Shown: positions 34,029 to 43,731 of the stretch, piece by piece
How positions within the stretch are numbered: position 1 is the first letter of the stretch
Layout: each line of letters begins with the position of its first letter
Assembly (NCBI GenBank): GCA_964459995.1
Contig: CAYWOR010000004.1
Span: 62,001 to 126,000 of the forward strand
Origin: CAZSHG01 sp964459995
Lineage (GTDB): Bacteria; UBP14; UBA6098
Length of the DNA: 64,000 bases
Direction of reading: 5' to 3'
The notes under the pieces: model-generated
Told to the model about the DNA's origin: nothing
Seen by the model: the letters and a program-made list of their open reading frames with translations, nothing else
Databases searched by the model: none
Position numbers and translations under genes: made by a program

Positions 34029-35417
34029 ATGGGAGAAATTGCAAACATACACGTGGCCGAGGCGATAGAGGATATCGTTAAGGAAAAACTTCTCGACCGC
34101 GATGTCGTAATCCAAACACTGAAGGATGCGCTTATCCTCGCGGTGAAGAAAAAATACGGCTCTGCAGAGAATATCGAAGTCGAAATCGACCCCGATATCG
34201 GCCGTCTCGAGGTGCTTGCCACAAAAAAGGTGAAACGAGGCATCGAAGACCCACTTACAGAGATTGAGGCCGATGAAGCCAAGGCAATCGACCCTGAAAT
34301 CCGCGTCAACCAGTTCATAACAGTGCCTCTGGATTTGACCGCTTTCGGTCGCAACGCCATTCAAATCGCGAAACAGATAATGATTCAGCGAATTCGCGAG
34401 GCAGAACGCGAGCAGGTTTTCGACGATTTCCAACATAAAGTCGGCGAGATTACCTCCGGTTCGATTCAAAGAATGGAACGCGGAGCCTTTATCATAAATC
34501 TTGGGCGCACAGAGGGAGTTATTCCACGTAGCGAACAAATCCCTGGAGAGCATCTACCTGTTGGAAAAATTGTTAGGTCTATGGTCAAAGAGGTTCAAAA
34601 GAACCCGAAAGGCCCGCAGATTGTTCTTACGAGAAAATCTCCGCTATTTTTAAAGAAACTGTTCGAGTTTGAAGTTCCAGAGATTTATGAGAACAGAGTC
34701 GAGATTATCGCAGTGGCTCGCGAAGCCGGAGAACGCAGTAAAATCGCTGTTTATAGCGTTGATGACAAGATCGATCCGGTCGGCGCGTGCGTTGGACTTA
34801 AAGGAACACGTGTTCAGAGCGTCGTAAAAGAGCTTAATAACGAGAAGATCGATATAATAGGCTGGGATCCCGATCCCGAGAGGTTCATTGCAAGGGCGCT
34901 CGCCCCCGCTACGGTTCTTATGGCCTTTCTTGCGGCCGATGAAAACCATATGATAGTGGTCGTTCCTGACGACGAGCTTTCGCTTGCGATCGGTAAGGGT
35001 GGCCAGAATGCCCGCCTCGCCGCAAAACTCACAGGATGGAGAATCACTCTCTTTGGAAGAGACCAATATCAATCGTTGCTTATGGATGTTTCCGAATTGC
35101 TGGCCATCACAAAAGAACAGGCCGAGGCACTTCACAAGTTCGATATCGACACTGTTCAAAAACTCGCGAGAATGACAATCGCCACACTTCAGGAAATACC
35201 GGGAATCGAAGACGAAGCACCGCTTCTTCTTGCTGATGCGCTTGTTACGATGGAAGATATCGGCCTCGAACATGGTTTTGTTACAGATAGAGACGATTTA
35301 TTGAGAGAACGCGGTATCGACCCTGTGGAATTTCTTGCCCAACAGAGATCAGAAAGATCAGAGCCGCCGAAAAATGAAATAGAAAAAACTAATGAAAGCG
35401 ATCAGGCGGAGGAATAG
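34029..35417 (+). CDS. nusA: Transcription termination/antitermination factor NusA
   Basis: NusA binds RNA polymerase and nascent RNA and controls pausing, termination and antitermination. The 462-residue protein has the N-terminal polymerase-binding domain (about 1-125), an S1 domain (about 135-200: GEITSGSIQRMERGAFIINLG), two KH domains (about 230-345: VGACVGLKGTRVQSVVKELN and AIGKGGQNARLAAKLTGW) and a C-terminal helix-hairpin-helix region (about 370-430). The end is acidic and lacks the second AR domain of E. coli. GAGAG precedes the ATG. Confidence 0.96.
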   Translation: MGEIANIHVAEAIEDIVKEKLLDRDVVIQTLKDALILAVKKKYGSAENIEVEIDPDIGRLEVLATKKVKRGIEDPLTEIEADEAKAIDPEIRVNQFITVPLDLTAFGRNAIQIAKQIMIQRIREAEREQVFDDFQHKVGEITSGSIQRMERGAFIINLGRTEGVIPRSEQIPGEHLPVGKIVRSMVKEVQKNPKGPQIVLTRKSPLFLKKLFEFEVPEIYENRVEIIAVAREAGERSKIAVYSVDDKIDPVGACVGLKGTRVQSVVKELNNEKIDIIGWDPDPERFIARALAPATVLMAFLAADENHMIVVVPDDELSLAIGKGGQNARLAAKLTGWRITLFGRDQYQSLLMDVSELLAITKEQAEALHKFDIDTVQKLARMTIATLQEIPGIEDEAPLLLADALVTMEDIGLEHGFVTDRDDLLRERGIDPVEFLAQQRSERSEPPKNEIEKTNESDQAEE

Positions 35418-35449
35418 GGCGGTTGTTAAGCCTGAATGAAGGAGTTGTC

Positions 35450-37744
35450 TTGGCTAAAAGGGTCTATGAGAAAGCACGTGAATTAGGTATCGAGAGCAAA
35501 GATTTGCTCGAGGCCCTTCTAAAACTCGGTTTTGAGGTCAAAACCGCGGCCGGTTCTTTTTCCGAAGATATGGAAGAAGCGGTTAAGAATTATGACTTCA
35601 AAACAGGAGAAGCGAAGGCTGAGGCCGAGATAATCGAGGATAAAAAGACAGATGTAGTTCGAGATGCCCGTAGAGAGGCAATTCTCAAGCGTATGATGGG
35701 TAAAGGCGCCGGCAAGGCGGTTACCCCAATGAAAACTGTATCTGTCGAACCAATCATCGAAGAGAAAGAAACTGCCCCATCGAAACACGCCGTCCCGAAA
35801 TCGACAGAACTCGAGCAAAAACCAAGGCCGAAAAAAACTGCAAAACTCGAGCCTCTTCGTGTTATGGAGAAAATGACTCCACAGGATATCGCCAAAGCCA
35901 CGAAAAAAGAGGTTAGCGAAGTCCTTAGGGCGTGTATGACTTTCGGAGTGATGGCGACTTCGAATCAAAGGCTCGGTCTCGATGTCATCGAGGCGATTGC
36001 TGAGGAACTTGGGTATTTTGCAATTTTGGTCTCGGAGCAGGAGTTTTATTCGCCACCCGAACCCCCGAAAAAAGAGAAAAAAACGGCAATAGAACCAGAA
36101 CCGGAGTTGGATGAACTCGACACGGAAATGGCAAGCGAAGCCGGAGTCGAAACAAAACCGGAACTGAAAGACGATAAATCTAAGAAGCCCAAAAAGAAAA
36201 AAGCGAAAAAAGTAGCTGGCAAGGCAGATAAAACGCGTGCACCGGTCGTCACAGTTATGGGACATGTCGATCACGGCAAAACAACTTTGCTCGACCATAT
36301 TCGCAATACCAATGTGGTCGCGGGGGAAAAGGGCGGAATCACCCAGCATATCGGCGCATATGTTGTTAAAACACCTAAGGGATATATCACATTTGTCGAT
36401 ACCCCCGGTCATGAGGCATTCACGGCGATGCGCGCACGTGGCGCGGAACTCACCGACATAGTTGTTCTTATCGTTGCGCAGGATGACAGCCTTATGCCGC
36501 AAACCCGCGAAGCTATCGATCATGCACGAGCGGCTGGAGTGCCGATTATCGTAGCGATCAATAAAATGGATCTTCCCGGCGCAAATGCAGACCGAGTAAA
36601 AAACGATCTCGCCCAGCTGGAACTTTTGGTGGAAGATTGGGGCGGAGATGTTCAATGCGCAGAGATTTCCGCGCTTAGTGGCGATGGAGTTGACGAACTT
36701 CTCGATGAGATTGTCCTTCAAGCGGAGATGCTCGAACTGGTCGCCGATCCGACAGTCCCCGCAAAGGGAGTTGTCGTCGAAGCATTATTAGACAAATTTC
36801 GCGGCGCAACCGCGACTATACTAGTGCAAGAGGGAACGCTTAAAAAGGGTGATTCGCTCGTCGCAGGTCTCGAATACGGCCGAATACGCAGTATGGAAGA
36901 CGAACGCGGAAAACAGGTTAATGAAGCCCCCCCTTCGACTCCCGTCGTAATCACAGGGCTTAACGGTGTCCCTCAGGCGGGTGACATCTTCGAGGTTGTC
37001 AAAAACGATACGATAGCAAGGAAAATAGTCGAGGAGAAACTCGCTCGGCTTCATCAGGACGAAGAATCTGGGAAGAAAAAGATCTCGCTCGAGGATTTCT
37101 TTGCGATTATGGAAGGCAAACTGGTCAAAAACCTTTCTGTGGTCATTAAAGCCGATGTCGATGGCTCTTTGGAGGCTGTTAAAGGCGTCCTCAGCGCGCT
37201 TGGAAATGAAGAGGTTAAGGTTAATATCGTTAGCACGGGTGTCGGCGGAATAACCGAAAATGATGTCCTACTTGCAGGCACTTCGAATGCTGTTATTCTT
37301 GGCTTTTCGGTCAAACCGGACTCGAGAGCGAAAAAGGCCGCCGAAAAAGAGGGTGTCGATATTAAAACATATGACATCATCTACGAACTTCAAGAAGACG
37401 TTATTGCCGCTCTCGAAGGAATGCTCGAACCGGAGATGGTGGAAGAGAAAATTGGAACTGTCGAGATCAGACAGGTATTCAGAATTACCAAAGTCGGTAA
37501 AATTGCCGGATGTTATGTTCTTGACGGCGAGGTGCATCGCGACTCGAAAGTTGAGATTGTTAGAGCCGGCGAGGCAATCGGAACAGGTAAGATATCGACA
37601 TTGAAACGCTTTAAGGATGATGTGAAAGAAGTTGCCGCCGGTTTCGAATGCGGAATCGAGGTTGAAGGATTCCGCGATTATCAGGAAGGCGACATACTCA
37701 ATATCTTTGAAACGAAAAAGGTCGTAAGGCGCTTGAGCAAATAA
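35450..37744 (+). CDS. infB: Translation initiation factor IF-2
   Basis: IF-2 is the GTPase that brings fMet-tRNA to the 30S subunit. I choose the TTG at 35450, five bases after AAGGAG, because AKRVYEKARELGIESKDLLEAL is the standard IF-2 N-terminus; the product is 764 residues. A charged linker follows (about 60-135 and 200-265). The second N-domain is near 140-190. The G domain is near 267-435 (GHVDHGKTTLLDHI, DTPGHEAF, NKMDLPG), then domains II-IV including SVVIKADVDGSLEAV. With fmt and def also here, the initiation pathway is well represented. Confidence 0.96.
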   Translation: MAKRVYEKARELGIESKDLLEALLKLGFEVKTAAGSFSEDMEEAVKNYDFKTGEAKAEAEIIEDKKTDVVRDARREAILKRMMGKGAGKAVTPMKTVSVEPIIEEKETAPSKHAVPKSTELEQKPRPKKTAKLEPLRVMEKMTPQDIAKATKKEVSEVLRACMTFGVMATSNQRLGLDVIEAIAEELGYFAILVSEQEFYSPPEPPKKEKKTAIEPEPELDELDTEMASEAGVETKPELKDDKSKKPKKKKAKKVAGKADKTRAPVVTVMGHVDHGKTTLLDHIRNTNVVAGEKGGITQHIGAYVVKTPKGYITFVDTPGHEAFTAMRARGAELTDIVVLIVAQDDSLMPQTREAIDHARAAGVPIIVAINKMDLPGANADRVKNDLAQLELLVEDWGGDVQCAEISALSGDGVDELLDEIVLQAEMLELVADPTVPAKGVVVEALLDKFRGATATILVQEGTLKKGDSLVAGLEYGRIRSMEDERGKQVNEAPPSTPVVITGLNGVPQAGDIFEVVKNDTIARKIVEEKLARLHQDEESGKKKISLEDFFAIMEGKLVKNLSVVIKADVDGSLEAVKGVLSALGNEEVKVNIVSTGVGGITENDVLLAGTSNAVILGFSVKPDSRAKKAAEKEGVDIKTYDIIYELQEDVIAALEGMLEPEMVEEKIGTVEIRQVFRITKVGKIAGCYVLDGEVHRDSKVEIVRAGEAIGTGKISTLKRFKDDVKEVAAGFECGIEVEGFRDYQEGDILNIFETKKVVRRLSK

Positions 37745-37756
37745 GGTGGGAGAATT

Positions 37757-38038
37757 TTGATAATCGGCTTGAGAACCGTGGAGATCTTCATTCCGTTGTC
37801 CCAATCTCTCAAAGAAAAGCGAATGGTGCTTAGGAGAATCAAGGACAGAGTCCAGTCGAAGATGAATGTCTCCTATGCCGAAATCGACCATCTCGACAAA
37901 TGGCAGAGGGCATGCCTTGCCTTCGTGACGGTCGCAAACAAAAGGCTCGAGGTCGAAAAGCGGCTCGATGCTGTAATGGAAATAATTATCGACGATGATA
38001 GAATTACTATTTTGGATGTCGAAAGCGATTTTTTATAG
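37757..38038 (+). CDS. DUF503 family protein
   Basis: This 93-residue protein belongs to the DUF503/YlxP group regularly found between infB and rbfA. The family phrases are present: VEIFIPLSQSLKEKRMVLRRIKDR, then NVSYAEIDHLDKWQRACLAF. The start is TTG at 37757 with GGTGGGAG before it. Its place in a ribosome-assembly operon suggests a role there, but the biochemical function is not established to my knowledge. Confidence 0.88.
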   Translation: MIIGLRTVEIFIPLSQSLKEKRMVLRRIKDRVQSKMNVSYAEIDHLDKWQRACLAFVTVANKRLEVEKRLDAVMEIIIDDDRITILDVESDFL

Positions 38039-38046
38039 GTGAAATT

Positions 38047-38397
38047 ATGTCGATTAGAACTCGAAGAGTGGGAAATCAGATACAGAAGCTCATAAGTGAG
38101 CTTATCGATGCTGGTGCGATTCGCGACCCGCGAGTCGCAGGTATGGTTACAATTACCGGTGTTGATATTACAGCCGATCTTCGTTCCGCAAAGGTATTCT
38201 ACAGTTGTTTCGGAAGCGATGAGGAACGTGAATCGACCGCGAAAGCGCTCGAAAGCGCTAGGGGATACATTCAATCGGAAGTTGGAACGAGACTTGGCAT
38301 TAAATTCACACCCCATTTGAGCTTTGTTTTCGACCCCTCTATCGCTTATGGCGACTACATCGAAAGGATCCTCGGAGACATTCCCGATGAAGAGTAG
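38047..38397 (+). CDS. rbfA: Ribosome-binding factor A
   Basis: RbfA binds the 30S subunit near helix 1/44 and supports late maturation and cold adaptation. The 116-residue product has the KH-like fold with the family signatures MSIRTRRVGNQIQKLISELI, DPRVAGMVTITGVDITADL, AKVFYSCFG and KFTPHLSFVFDPSI. It ends 11 bases inside the nrnA start. Confidence 0.95.
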   Translation: MSIRTRRVGNQIQKLISELIDAGAIRDPRVAGMVTITGVDITADLRSAKVFYSCFGSDEERESTAKALESARGYIQSEVGTRLGIKFTPHLSFVFDPSIAYGDYIERILGDIPDEE

Positions 38398-39367
38398 CAT
38401 CGACGAAATAATTGGGGCATTTCAAAACGGAGATTGCTTTCTAATCCTCGGCCATAGCGATCCTGACGGCGATTCCTTAGGCTCGACAATAGCACTGGGG
38501 CTATTTCTTCGCTATCAAGCCGACAAAAGGGTCTGTATGGCTAAGCCCCTATTCTGGCCGGGACGTTATGAATTTCTTCAGAAACACTGCAATGGCAGAG
38601 AAGAAGTTTCGAATGATGGAGTCGATTACGTCGTGATTCTCGATTGTTCGTCGCTGGATAGAGTCGATTGGGGAGATTTCGATCCTAAAGATTTCGAAAG
38701 AACTCCGAAAATCGTTATCGATCATCATGAAGAGGGCATTCCCTTCGGGGATATCAACTGGATAGACAAAAAATCCGCCGCTGTTGGCGAGATGATATAT
38801 GAGATTTTCGTCCAAATAGGTGCTGAGATAACCCCCGCAATCTCGGAATGCCTTTATTTGGCTATTTTGACTGACACCGGAAGATTCACATATTCGAACA
38901 CATCCGCAAAATCTCTTTTGATAAGCTCTGAGCTGATAAAAGCCGGTGAGCTTGATCCGTCGGCGATTGCTCGGCATGTTTATTTTAATTATTCAGAAGA
39001 ATATTTACGGAATATTGGTATAGCTCTTTACAATTCAAGAACTTACAAGAACGCGAAAATTGTGCTTCTAACGCTGGATAAGGCTTCGGTGCGCTCCTTT
39101 TCGACTACTTTCGACGAAACGGAGGGCATTGTTGATTTGGCGATGAGTGTTCGCGGAGTCGAGTTGGCGGCGCTATTTAAGGAAATCGGCAAGGATGTTA
39201 ACCGTGTCTCGATGCGTAGCCGCGGTTTGGTGGATGTCGGTTCTATCGCTAAAGAGCTGGGCGGAGGAGGTCATTTTAACGCCTCCGGATGCACTTTGAA
39301 GATGCCCCTATCATTGGCGAGAGAGGTTATTCTCGACCGGTTTGAAACATGTCTTGCAAACTGTTGA
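38387..39367 (+). CDS. nrnA: DHH-family nanoRNase / pAp phosphatase
   Basis: NrnA degrades RNA di- to pentanucleotides and dephosphorylates 3'-phosphoadenosine-5'-phosphate. I start at the ATG at 38387 (326 residues, overlapping rbfA by 11 bases). The metal sites are LGHSDPDGDSLGSTIAL, VILDCSS, VIDHHEEG (the DHH motif, near 112) and LAILTDTGRFTYSNT, and the DHHA1 domain ends with the substrate loop GGGGHFNASGC. The rbfA-nrnA-truB order is conserved widely. Confidence 0.93.
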   Translation: MKSSIDEIIGAFQNGDCFLILGHSDPDGDSLGSTIALGLFLRYQADKRVCMAKPLFWPGRYEFLQKHCNGREEVSNDGVDYVVILDCSSLDRVDWGDFDPKDFERTPKIVIDHHEEGIPFGDINWIDKKSAAVGEMIYEIFVQIGAEITPAISECLYLAILTDTGRFTYSNTSAKSLLISSELIKAGELDPSAIARHVYFNYSEEYLRNIGIALYNSRTYKNAKIVLLTLDKASVRSFSTTFDETEGIVDLAMSVRGVELAALFKEIGKDVNRVSMRSRGLVDVGSIAKELGGGGHFNASGCTLKMPLSLAREVILDRFETCLANC

Positions 39368-39382
39368 TATTTAGGCTCGTTT

Positions 39383-40276
39383 ATGATCGAAGGTTTGATA
39401 TTAATGGATAAACCGGCTGGACGTTCCACAGCTCACCTTGCACGTTCTGTAGGAAAGGCTTTGCGGACAAAAACGGGACATGCTGGCACACTCGATCCAT
39501 TAGCGACAGGACTCGTTTTTGTCCTTGCCGGAAATGCAACTAAGATTACACCGTGGATGATGGGTCTGGACAAGGAGTATTCAGCTGTTCTTCGACTCGG
39601 ACAGAGAACCGACACCGCAGATAGCGACGGAAATATCATTGAAGAGCACCCGGTAGATGTAAACTGCAAGATTATCGAGCAGATAGCTCTCTCTCTTGTT
39701 GGGCGTAGAATGCAAAGGCCGCCGGCATTTTCAGCTTTGAAACACAAAGGCAAGCCACTTTACGACTACGCCAGAAAAGGTGTCGAGATTGAAATTCAGG
39801 AGCGAGAAGTCGAGATTTATGAGCTTGAGATAAACGGTTTCGATGCTCCATATTTGGAAATAAAATCTCGTGTCAGCTCAGGAACCTATATTCGCAGTCT
39901 TGCGGAAGAAATCGGTCAAAAGGCAGGTTGTGGGGCACATATTACGGAGCTTCGCCGGACCAAAATAGGCCTTTTCGATGTTGCGGATGCTTTGCTTTAT
40001 GAAGATATTTTGAGAAATATCGAATGTGGGAAGGCGAGTGATTTGGTCCATCCTATGAAAAGAGCACTTTCTTTTCTTCCTGAGGTTCTTGTAGATATGA
40101 CGACAGCTCGAGAAATCGCCTCCGGTAAAAAACCAGAACTCGAACTCGGCACAATAACAGAATCGTCAATTTTCAGACTCGACACAGAGAACTCGCTGGT
40201 AGCCCTTTTAGAAAAGACCTGCGACTCATACAAATTCATTAGGGTTTTTCGAAGGCCGGAGGAAATTGAAAACTGA
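39383..40276 (+). CDS. truB: tRNA pseudouridine(55) synthase
   Basis: TruB makes pseudouridine 55 in the tRNA T-loop. The 297-residue protein carries the motif I region LMDKPAGRSTAHL, the catalytic Asp in GHAGTLDPLATGL (near 37), and RPPAFSALKHKGKPLYDYARKG. The thumb and core strands contain RVSSGTYIRSLAEEIG. The C-terminal half is PUA-like. It overlaps the ribF TTG start by 11 bases. Confidence 0.95.
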   Translation: MIEGLILMDKPAGRSTAHLARSVGKALRTKTGHAGTLDPLATGLVFVLAGNATKITPWMMGLDKEYSAVLRLGQRTDTADSDGNIIEEHPVDVNCKIIEQIALSLVGRRMQRPPAFSALKHKGKPLYDYARKGVEIEIQEREVEIYELEINGFDAPYLEIKSRVSSGTYIRSLAEEIGQKAGCGAHITELRRTKIGLFDVADALLYEDILRNIECGKASDLVHPMKRALSFLPEVLVDMTTAREIASGKKPELELGTITESSIFRLDTENSLVALLEKTCDSYKFIRVFRRPEEIEN

Positions 40277-41183
40277 ACATCTGACAGAACCTTCAAGGAT
40301 TCTTTCCTCTTCGGTGGTTGCGGTTGGCAGTTTCGACGGCCTTCATCTTGGACACAGAGCAATATTAGACGCCCTTCTCGAAGAGAGCCGTCTCATGGGC
40401 GTTCCATCGGTGGTGATGACATTCGAGCCTCATCCAAGGAATATCACACGGGGTGAGGATGTCGAACTGCTGACTGTTCTCGATGAGAAAGTGCCTGTTA
40501 TTTCAGCGCTCGGAGCTGATTATCTGGCCGTTCTCCATTTTGATAAAAAGATTGCGGATATGTCCTTCGAGGATTTCGCGAGGGATTATCTTATCGGTTC
40601 TTTGGGAATAAAGAAACTTGTGATGGGTCTCGACCACGGTTTTGGCAAAGGTCGTGCGGGCAATACTACCGGTCTTTCCGAGCTTGGAAACAGGTTCGGT
40701 TTCGGCCTTAGAGTTGTGGAACCTGTGCAATGGAACGGTAATCCTATACAAAGCAACATTATACGCAAAACTATTGCCGTGGGGGATATACCCTACGCCG
40801 CACAGATGCTTGGCAGACCCTACTCGATTTCCGGTGAAGTGGTCGAAGGAAGAGGCCGTGGTGCAAAACTCGGTTTTCCAACCGTGAATATCTCGGTGCC
40901 AAAATCAAAGCTCCTTCCACCTTTCGGTGTGTATTCAGCGGCGGAGATGTCGGGTAATCCCGGCTTGTTATATATCGGCGAAAGCCCGACTTTCGAGCCA
41001 AAAGAGCTATCTGTGGAGTTTCACGGCCTTACAAAACCCTATGTTAAGCTCGGTAACAATATCGCCCTATCGGTTTTCGAAAGATTTCGTGGCGAAATCG
41101 CCTTTGAATCGCCGGAGAAATTAATCGAACAAATGAATAGGGATCTTGAACGTCTTAAAAATTGGGTTAACAATTTTTTGTGA
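40266..41183 (+). CDS. ribF: Bifunctional riboflavin kinase / FAD synthetase
   Basis: RibF phosphorylates riboflavin to FMN and then adenylylates FMN to FAD. The start is TTG at 40266, overlapping truB. The N-terminal nucleotidyltransferase domain shows VVAVGSFDGLHLGHRAILD, TFEPHPRNI and VMGLDHGFGKGRAG. The C-terminal kinase domain (about 185-305) shows GRPYSISGEVVEGRGRGAKLGFPTVNI and the closing RFRGEIAFESPEKLIEQM. The 305-residue length is normal. Confidence 0.94.
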   Translation: MKTEHLTEPSRILSSSVVAVGSFDGLHLGHRAILDALLEESRLMGVPSVVMTFEPHPRNITRGEDVELLTVLDEKVPVISALGADYLAVLHFDKKIADMSFEDFARDYLIGSLGIKKLVMGLDHGFGKGRAGNTTGLSELGNRFGFGLRVVEPVQWNGNPIQSNIIRKTIAVGDIPYAAQMLGRPYSISGEVVEGRGRGAKLGFPTVNISVPKSKLLPPFGVYSAAEMSGNPGLLYIGESPTFEPKELSVEFHGLTKPYVKLGNNIALSVFERFRGEIAFESPEKLIEQMNRDLERLKNWVNNFL

Positions 41184-41227
41184 TAATAGAACAATATTCA
41201 AAACAAAATAAGAAAGAGGAGGCAGAA

Positions 41228-41500
41228 ATGTCAATCACAGCGGAAAAGAAACAAGAAATCTTCGAGAAGTTCGGGAAAACCCCGGACGACGTAGGTTCCG
41301 CGGAAGTGCAAATCGCTCTGTTGACGGAGCGGATCAACAATTTATCGGCACACTTTAAAACCTTCCCGAAGGATAATAATTCCAAACGGGGATTTTTCGT
41401 GCTGATTGGAAGGCGCAAGAAATTGCTTGCTTACCTTCGTAGAACAGATTACAAGCGTTTCAGATCGCTTACACAAGAACTCGGCATTCGCGCAAGATAA
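41228..41500 (+). CDS. rpsO: 30S ribosomal protein S15
   Basis: S15 binds 16S rRNA helices 20-22 early in 30S assembly. The ATG at 41228, after GAGGAGG, gives 90 residues. The family core is clear: GSAEVQIALLTERINNLSAHF, then GFFVLIGRRKKLLAYLRRTD. It lies directly before pnp, as in most bacteria. Confidence 0.97.
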   Translation: MSITAEKKQEIFEKFGKTPDDVGSAEVQIALLTERINNLSAHFKTFPKDNNSKRGFFVLIGRRKKLLAYLRRTDYKRFRSLTQELGIRAR

Positions 41501-41526
41501 TTTCTTCGGAAATATCTCGTTTGCCG

Positions 41527-41540
41527 GCGGTTTGAACCGC
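41527..41540 (+). promoter_or_regulatory. Small hairpin before the pnp ribosome binding site
   Basis: GCGGT-TTGA-ACCGC is a perfect five-base-pair stem three bases before the AGGAG of pnp. In E. coli a hairpin in the rpsO-pnp gap is the target of PNPase autoregulation; this one is much shorter and a similar role is only possible. Confidence 0.4.
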
Positions 41541-41551
41541 AAAGGAGAAAA

Positions 41552-43720
41552 ATGTCAAAGGAATTTGTAAAGACACAGATCAACGGTTACGATTTGACAA
41601 TCGAAACCGGAGAGATTGTAAAACAGGCCGCAGGAGCCGTGATGGTAACTATCGGCGAAACCCAGACTCTCGTAACAGCCTGCGCAAGCAGAAACGCCCG
41701 TCCGGAGTTCGGTTATTTTCCGCTAACAGTGGAATACAGGCCGAAATCCTATGCCGCGGGACGCATACCCGGAGGGTTCTTTAAGCGGGAAGGGCGCCCT
41801 TATGATGCGCACACGCTTATTGCGAGGCTAATCGACAGGCCAATTCGTCCGCGCTTTCCCAAGGATTTCATGAACGAAGTCCAGATTTGGGCAACACCGG
41901 TGTCTTTCGATGGCGAAAACGATCCCGATGTTTTCGGGATCATCGGTGCAAGTGCGGCGTTGTGTATTTCGGAAATCCCATTCGACGGCCCTATCGCGGC
42001 AGTCCGAGTTGGGTATATCGGTGGCGAATTCATCGCTTTCCCGACTTACGCCCAGCGTGAAGAAAGCACGATGGACATAGTCGTGGCCGGAACTGCTGAA
42101 GACATCATAATGGTCGAAGGCGGAGCTTTCGAGATTGGTGAGGATTTGCTCCTCGATGCTCTCGATTTCGCAAAACCCTTCCTGGGCAAACTCTGCGAAC
42201 TCCAACAGGAATTGATAGACAGAGTCGGCAAAGATAAAATGGACTACTCGCCGGTCGAACCAATCGACGAAGCACTTGTAAGTGCAGTCCGCGAAAAGGT
42301 CGAAGGCTCGATTCGCGATGTTTTCGCTGTCGAGGGGAAAAAAGCCAGAGAAAAGGCCATGGACGCCCTCGTGGAGTGGGTTGTCGCCGAGCTCGAAGAC
42401 GAGTTTGCCGATAGTGTCGGTAAGATTCAAGAAGTAATTCACGAGGTCGAGCGCGAGAAAATGCGCGAAATGATTCTCAATGAAGGTGTCCGAATCGATA
42501 AAAGAAAGCCGGACGAGATTCGCCCCATTTCAATCGAAACGAGCTATCTTCTTAGAACCCACGGAAGCGCACTTTTCACACGCGGTGAAACTCAAGCTCT
42601 CGCAGTGTTAACGCTCGGGAATAAAATGGACGAGCAGAAAATCGAGGACTTGGAAGGCGAAAGCTTTAAGAGTTTCATTCTGCATTATAATTTCCCGCCT
42701 TTCTCGGTCGGCGAGGTTAAAATGGCACGCGGTCCGAGCAGAAGAGAAATCGGCCATGGTAACCTCGCAGAGAGAGCGCTTTCGCCGATAATCCCGTCGG
42801 AAGATATGTTCCCATACACCGTTCGCATCGTCAGCGATGTGCTCGAGAGCAATGGTTCGTCGTCGATGGCATCGGTGTGTGCGGGCAGTCTGAGCCTTAT
42901 GGACGCAGGTGTCCCGACAAAAGCGGCGGTTGCCGGTATCGCGATGGGACTTGTCGCCGATGGCGATAAACTTGTCGTTCTGAGTGATATTCTCGGTGCG
43001 GAAGACCATATGGGCGATATGGATTTCAAAGTTGCAGGAACAATCGAAGGCATCACTGCTATTCAGATGGATATTAAAACCAATGGAATTTCAGTGGAGA
43101 TTATGCGCACAGCTCTCGAACAAGCTAAAAAAGGCAGAGAGCACATTCTCGGCGTGATGAATCAGACTCTCGATAAACCTCGCGACGAGATTTCGCCCTA
43201 TGCTCCGAGAATCGTCTCAATCAAGATCGATCCTTCGAAAATTGGCGCGGTTATTGGAACTGGTGGAAAAACTATACGCTCGATTCAGGATGCAACCGGC
43301 ACGACTATCTCCATCGAAAACGACGGCACAGTGCAGATAGCTTCTGTTGATGCTACCGGCCTCGAAAACGCCCTTCGCATGGTCGAACAGCTGACTCAAG
43401 AGGCAAAAGTCGGTGATATTTACGACGGTAAAGTCGTTAGAATCACCGATTTCGGAGCATTCGTCGAGATATTCCCTAATCAGGACGGTCTGTTGCACAT
43501 CTCTGAAATTGCCTACGAGCGCACCAATAATGTAAGCGACGTGCTGAATGTCGGCGACATTGTAAAGGTGAAGGTTCTTGAAATCCAGAACGACGGCAAA
43601 ATCAGGCTCTCCAGGAAAGCGCTTCTTGAAAAGCCGGAAGGTTATGTCGAAACCGAACGCAGAATTCCGCGTAGCGATTCGAGAGACAGAGACAACAGGA
43701 ACAGAGGCAATAGAAGATAG
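41552..43720 (+). CDS. pnp: Polynucleotide phosphorylase
   Basis: PNPase degrades RNA 3'-to-5' with phosphate. The 722-residue chain has two RNase PH domains (about 10-220 and 320-545; the second holds GSSSMASVCAGSLSLMDAGVP and DILGAEDHMGDMDFKVAGT), an alpha-helical linker, a KH domain (about 556-615: IDPSKIGAVIGTGGKTI) and an S1 domain (about 620-690: VGDIYDGKVVRITDFGAFVE). The C-terminus is short and Arg/Asp-rich. rng at 12101 supplies an endonuclease partner for RNA decay. Confidence 0.97.
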   Translation: MSKEFVKTQINGYDLTIETGEIVKQAAGAVMVTIGETQTLVTACASRNARPEFGYFPLTVEYRPKSYAAGRIPGGFFKREGRPYDAHTLIARLIDRPIRPRFPKDFMNEVQIWATPVSFDGENDPDVFGIIGASAALCISEIPFDGPIAAVRVGYIGGEFIAFPTYAQREESTMDIVVAGTAEDIIMVEGGAFEIGEDLLLDALDFAKPFLGKLCELQQELIDRVGKDKMDYSPVEPIDEALVSAVREKVEGSIRDVFAVEGKKAREKAMDALVEWVVAELEDEFADSVGKIQEVIHEVEREKMREMILNEGVRIDKRKPDEIRPISIETSYLLRTHGSALFTRGETQALAVLTLGNKMDEQKIEDLEGESFKSFILHYNFPPFSVGEVKMARGPSRREIGHGNLAERALSPIIPSEDMFPYTVRIVSDVLESNGSSSMASVCAGSLSLMDAGVPTKAAVAGIAMGLVADGDKLVVLSDILGAEDHMGDMDFKVAGTIEGITAIQMDIKTNGISVEIMRTALEQAKKGREHILGVMNQTLDKPRDEISPYAPRIVSIKIDPSKIGAVIGTGGKTIRSIQDATGTTISIENDGTVQIASVDATGLENALRMVEQLTQEAKVGDIYDGKVVRITDFGAFVEIFPNQDGLLHISEIAYERTNNVSDVLNVGDIVKVKVLEIQNDGKIRLSRKALLEKPEGYVETERRIPRSDSRDRDNRNRGNRR

Positions 43721-43731
43721 CTGGAAATCCA

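Noticed and set aside
35519..36721. 400-codon open frame on the minus strand
   Set aside because: It is antisense to infB, has Phe/Cys/Arg-rich composition typical of reversed codons, and no start signals.
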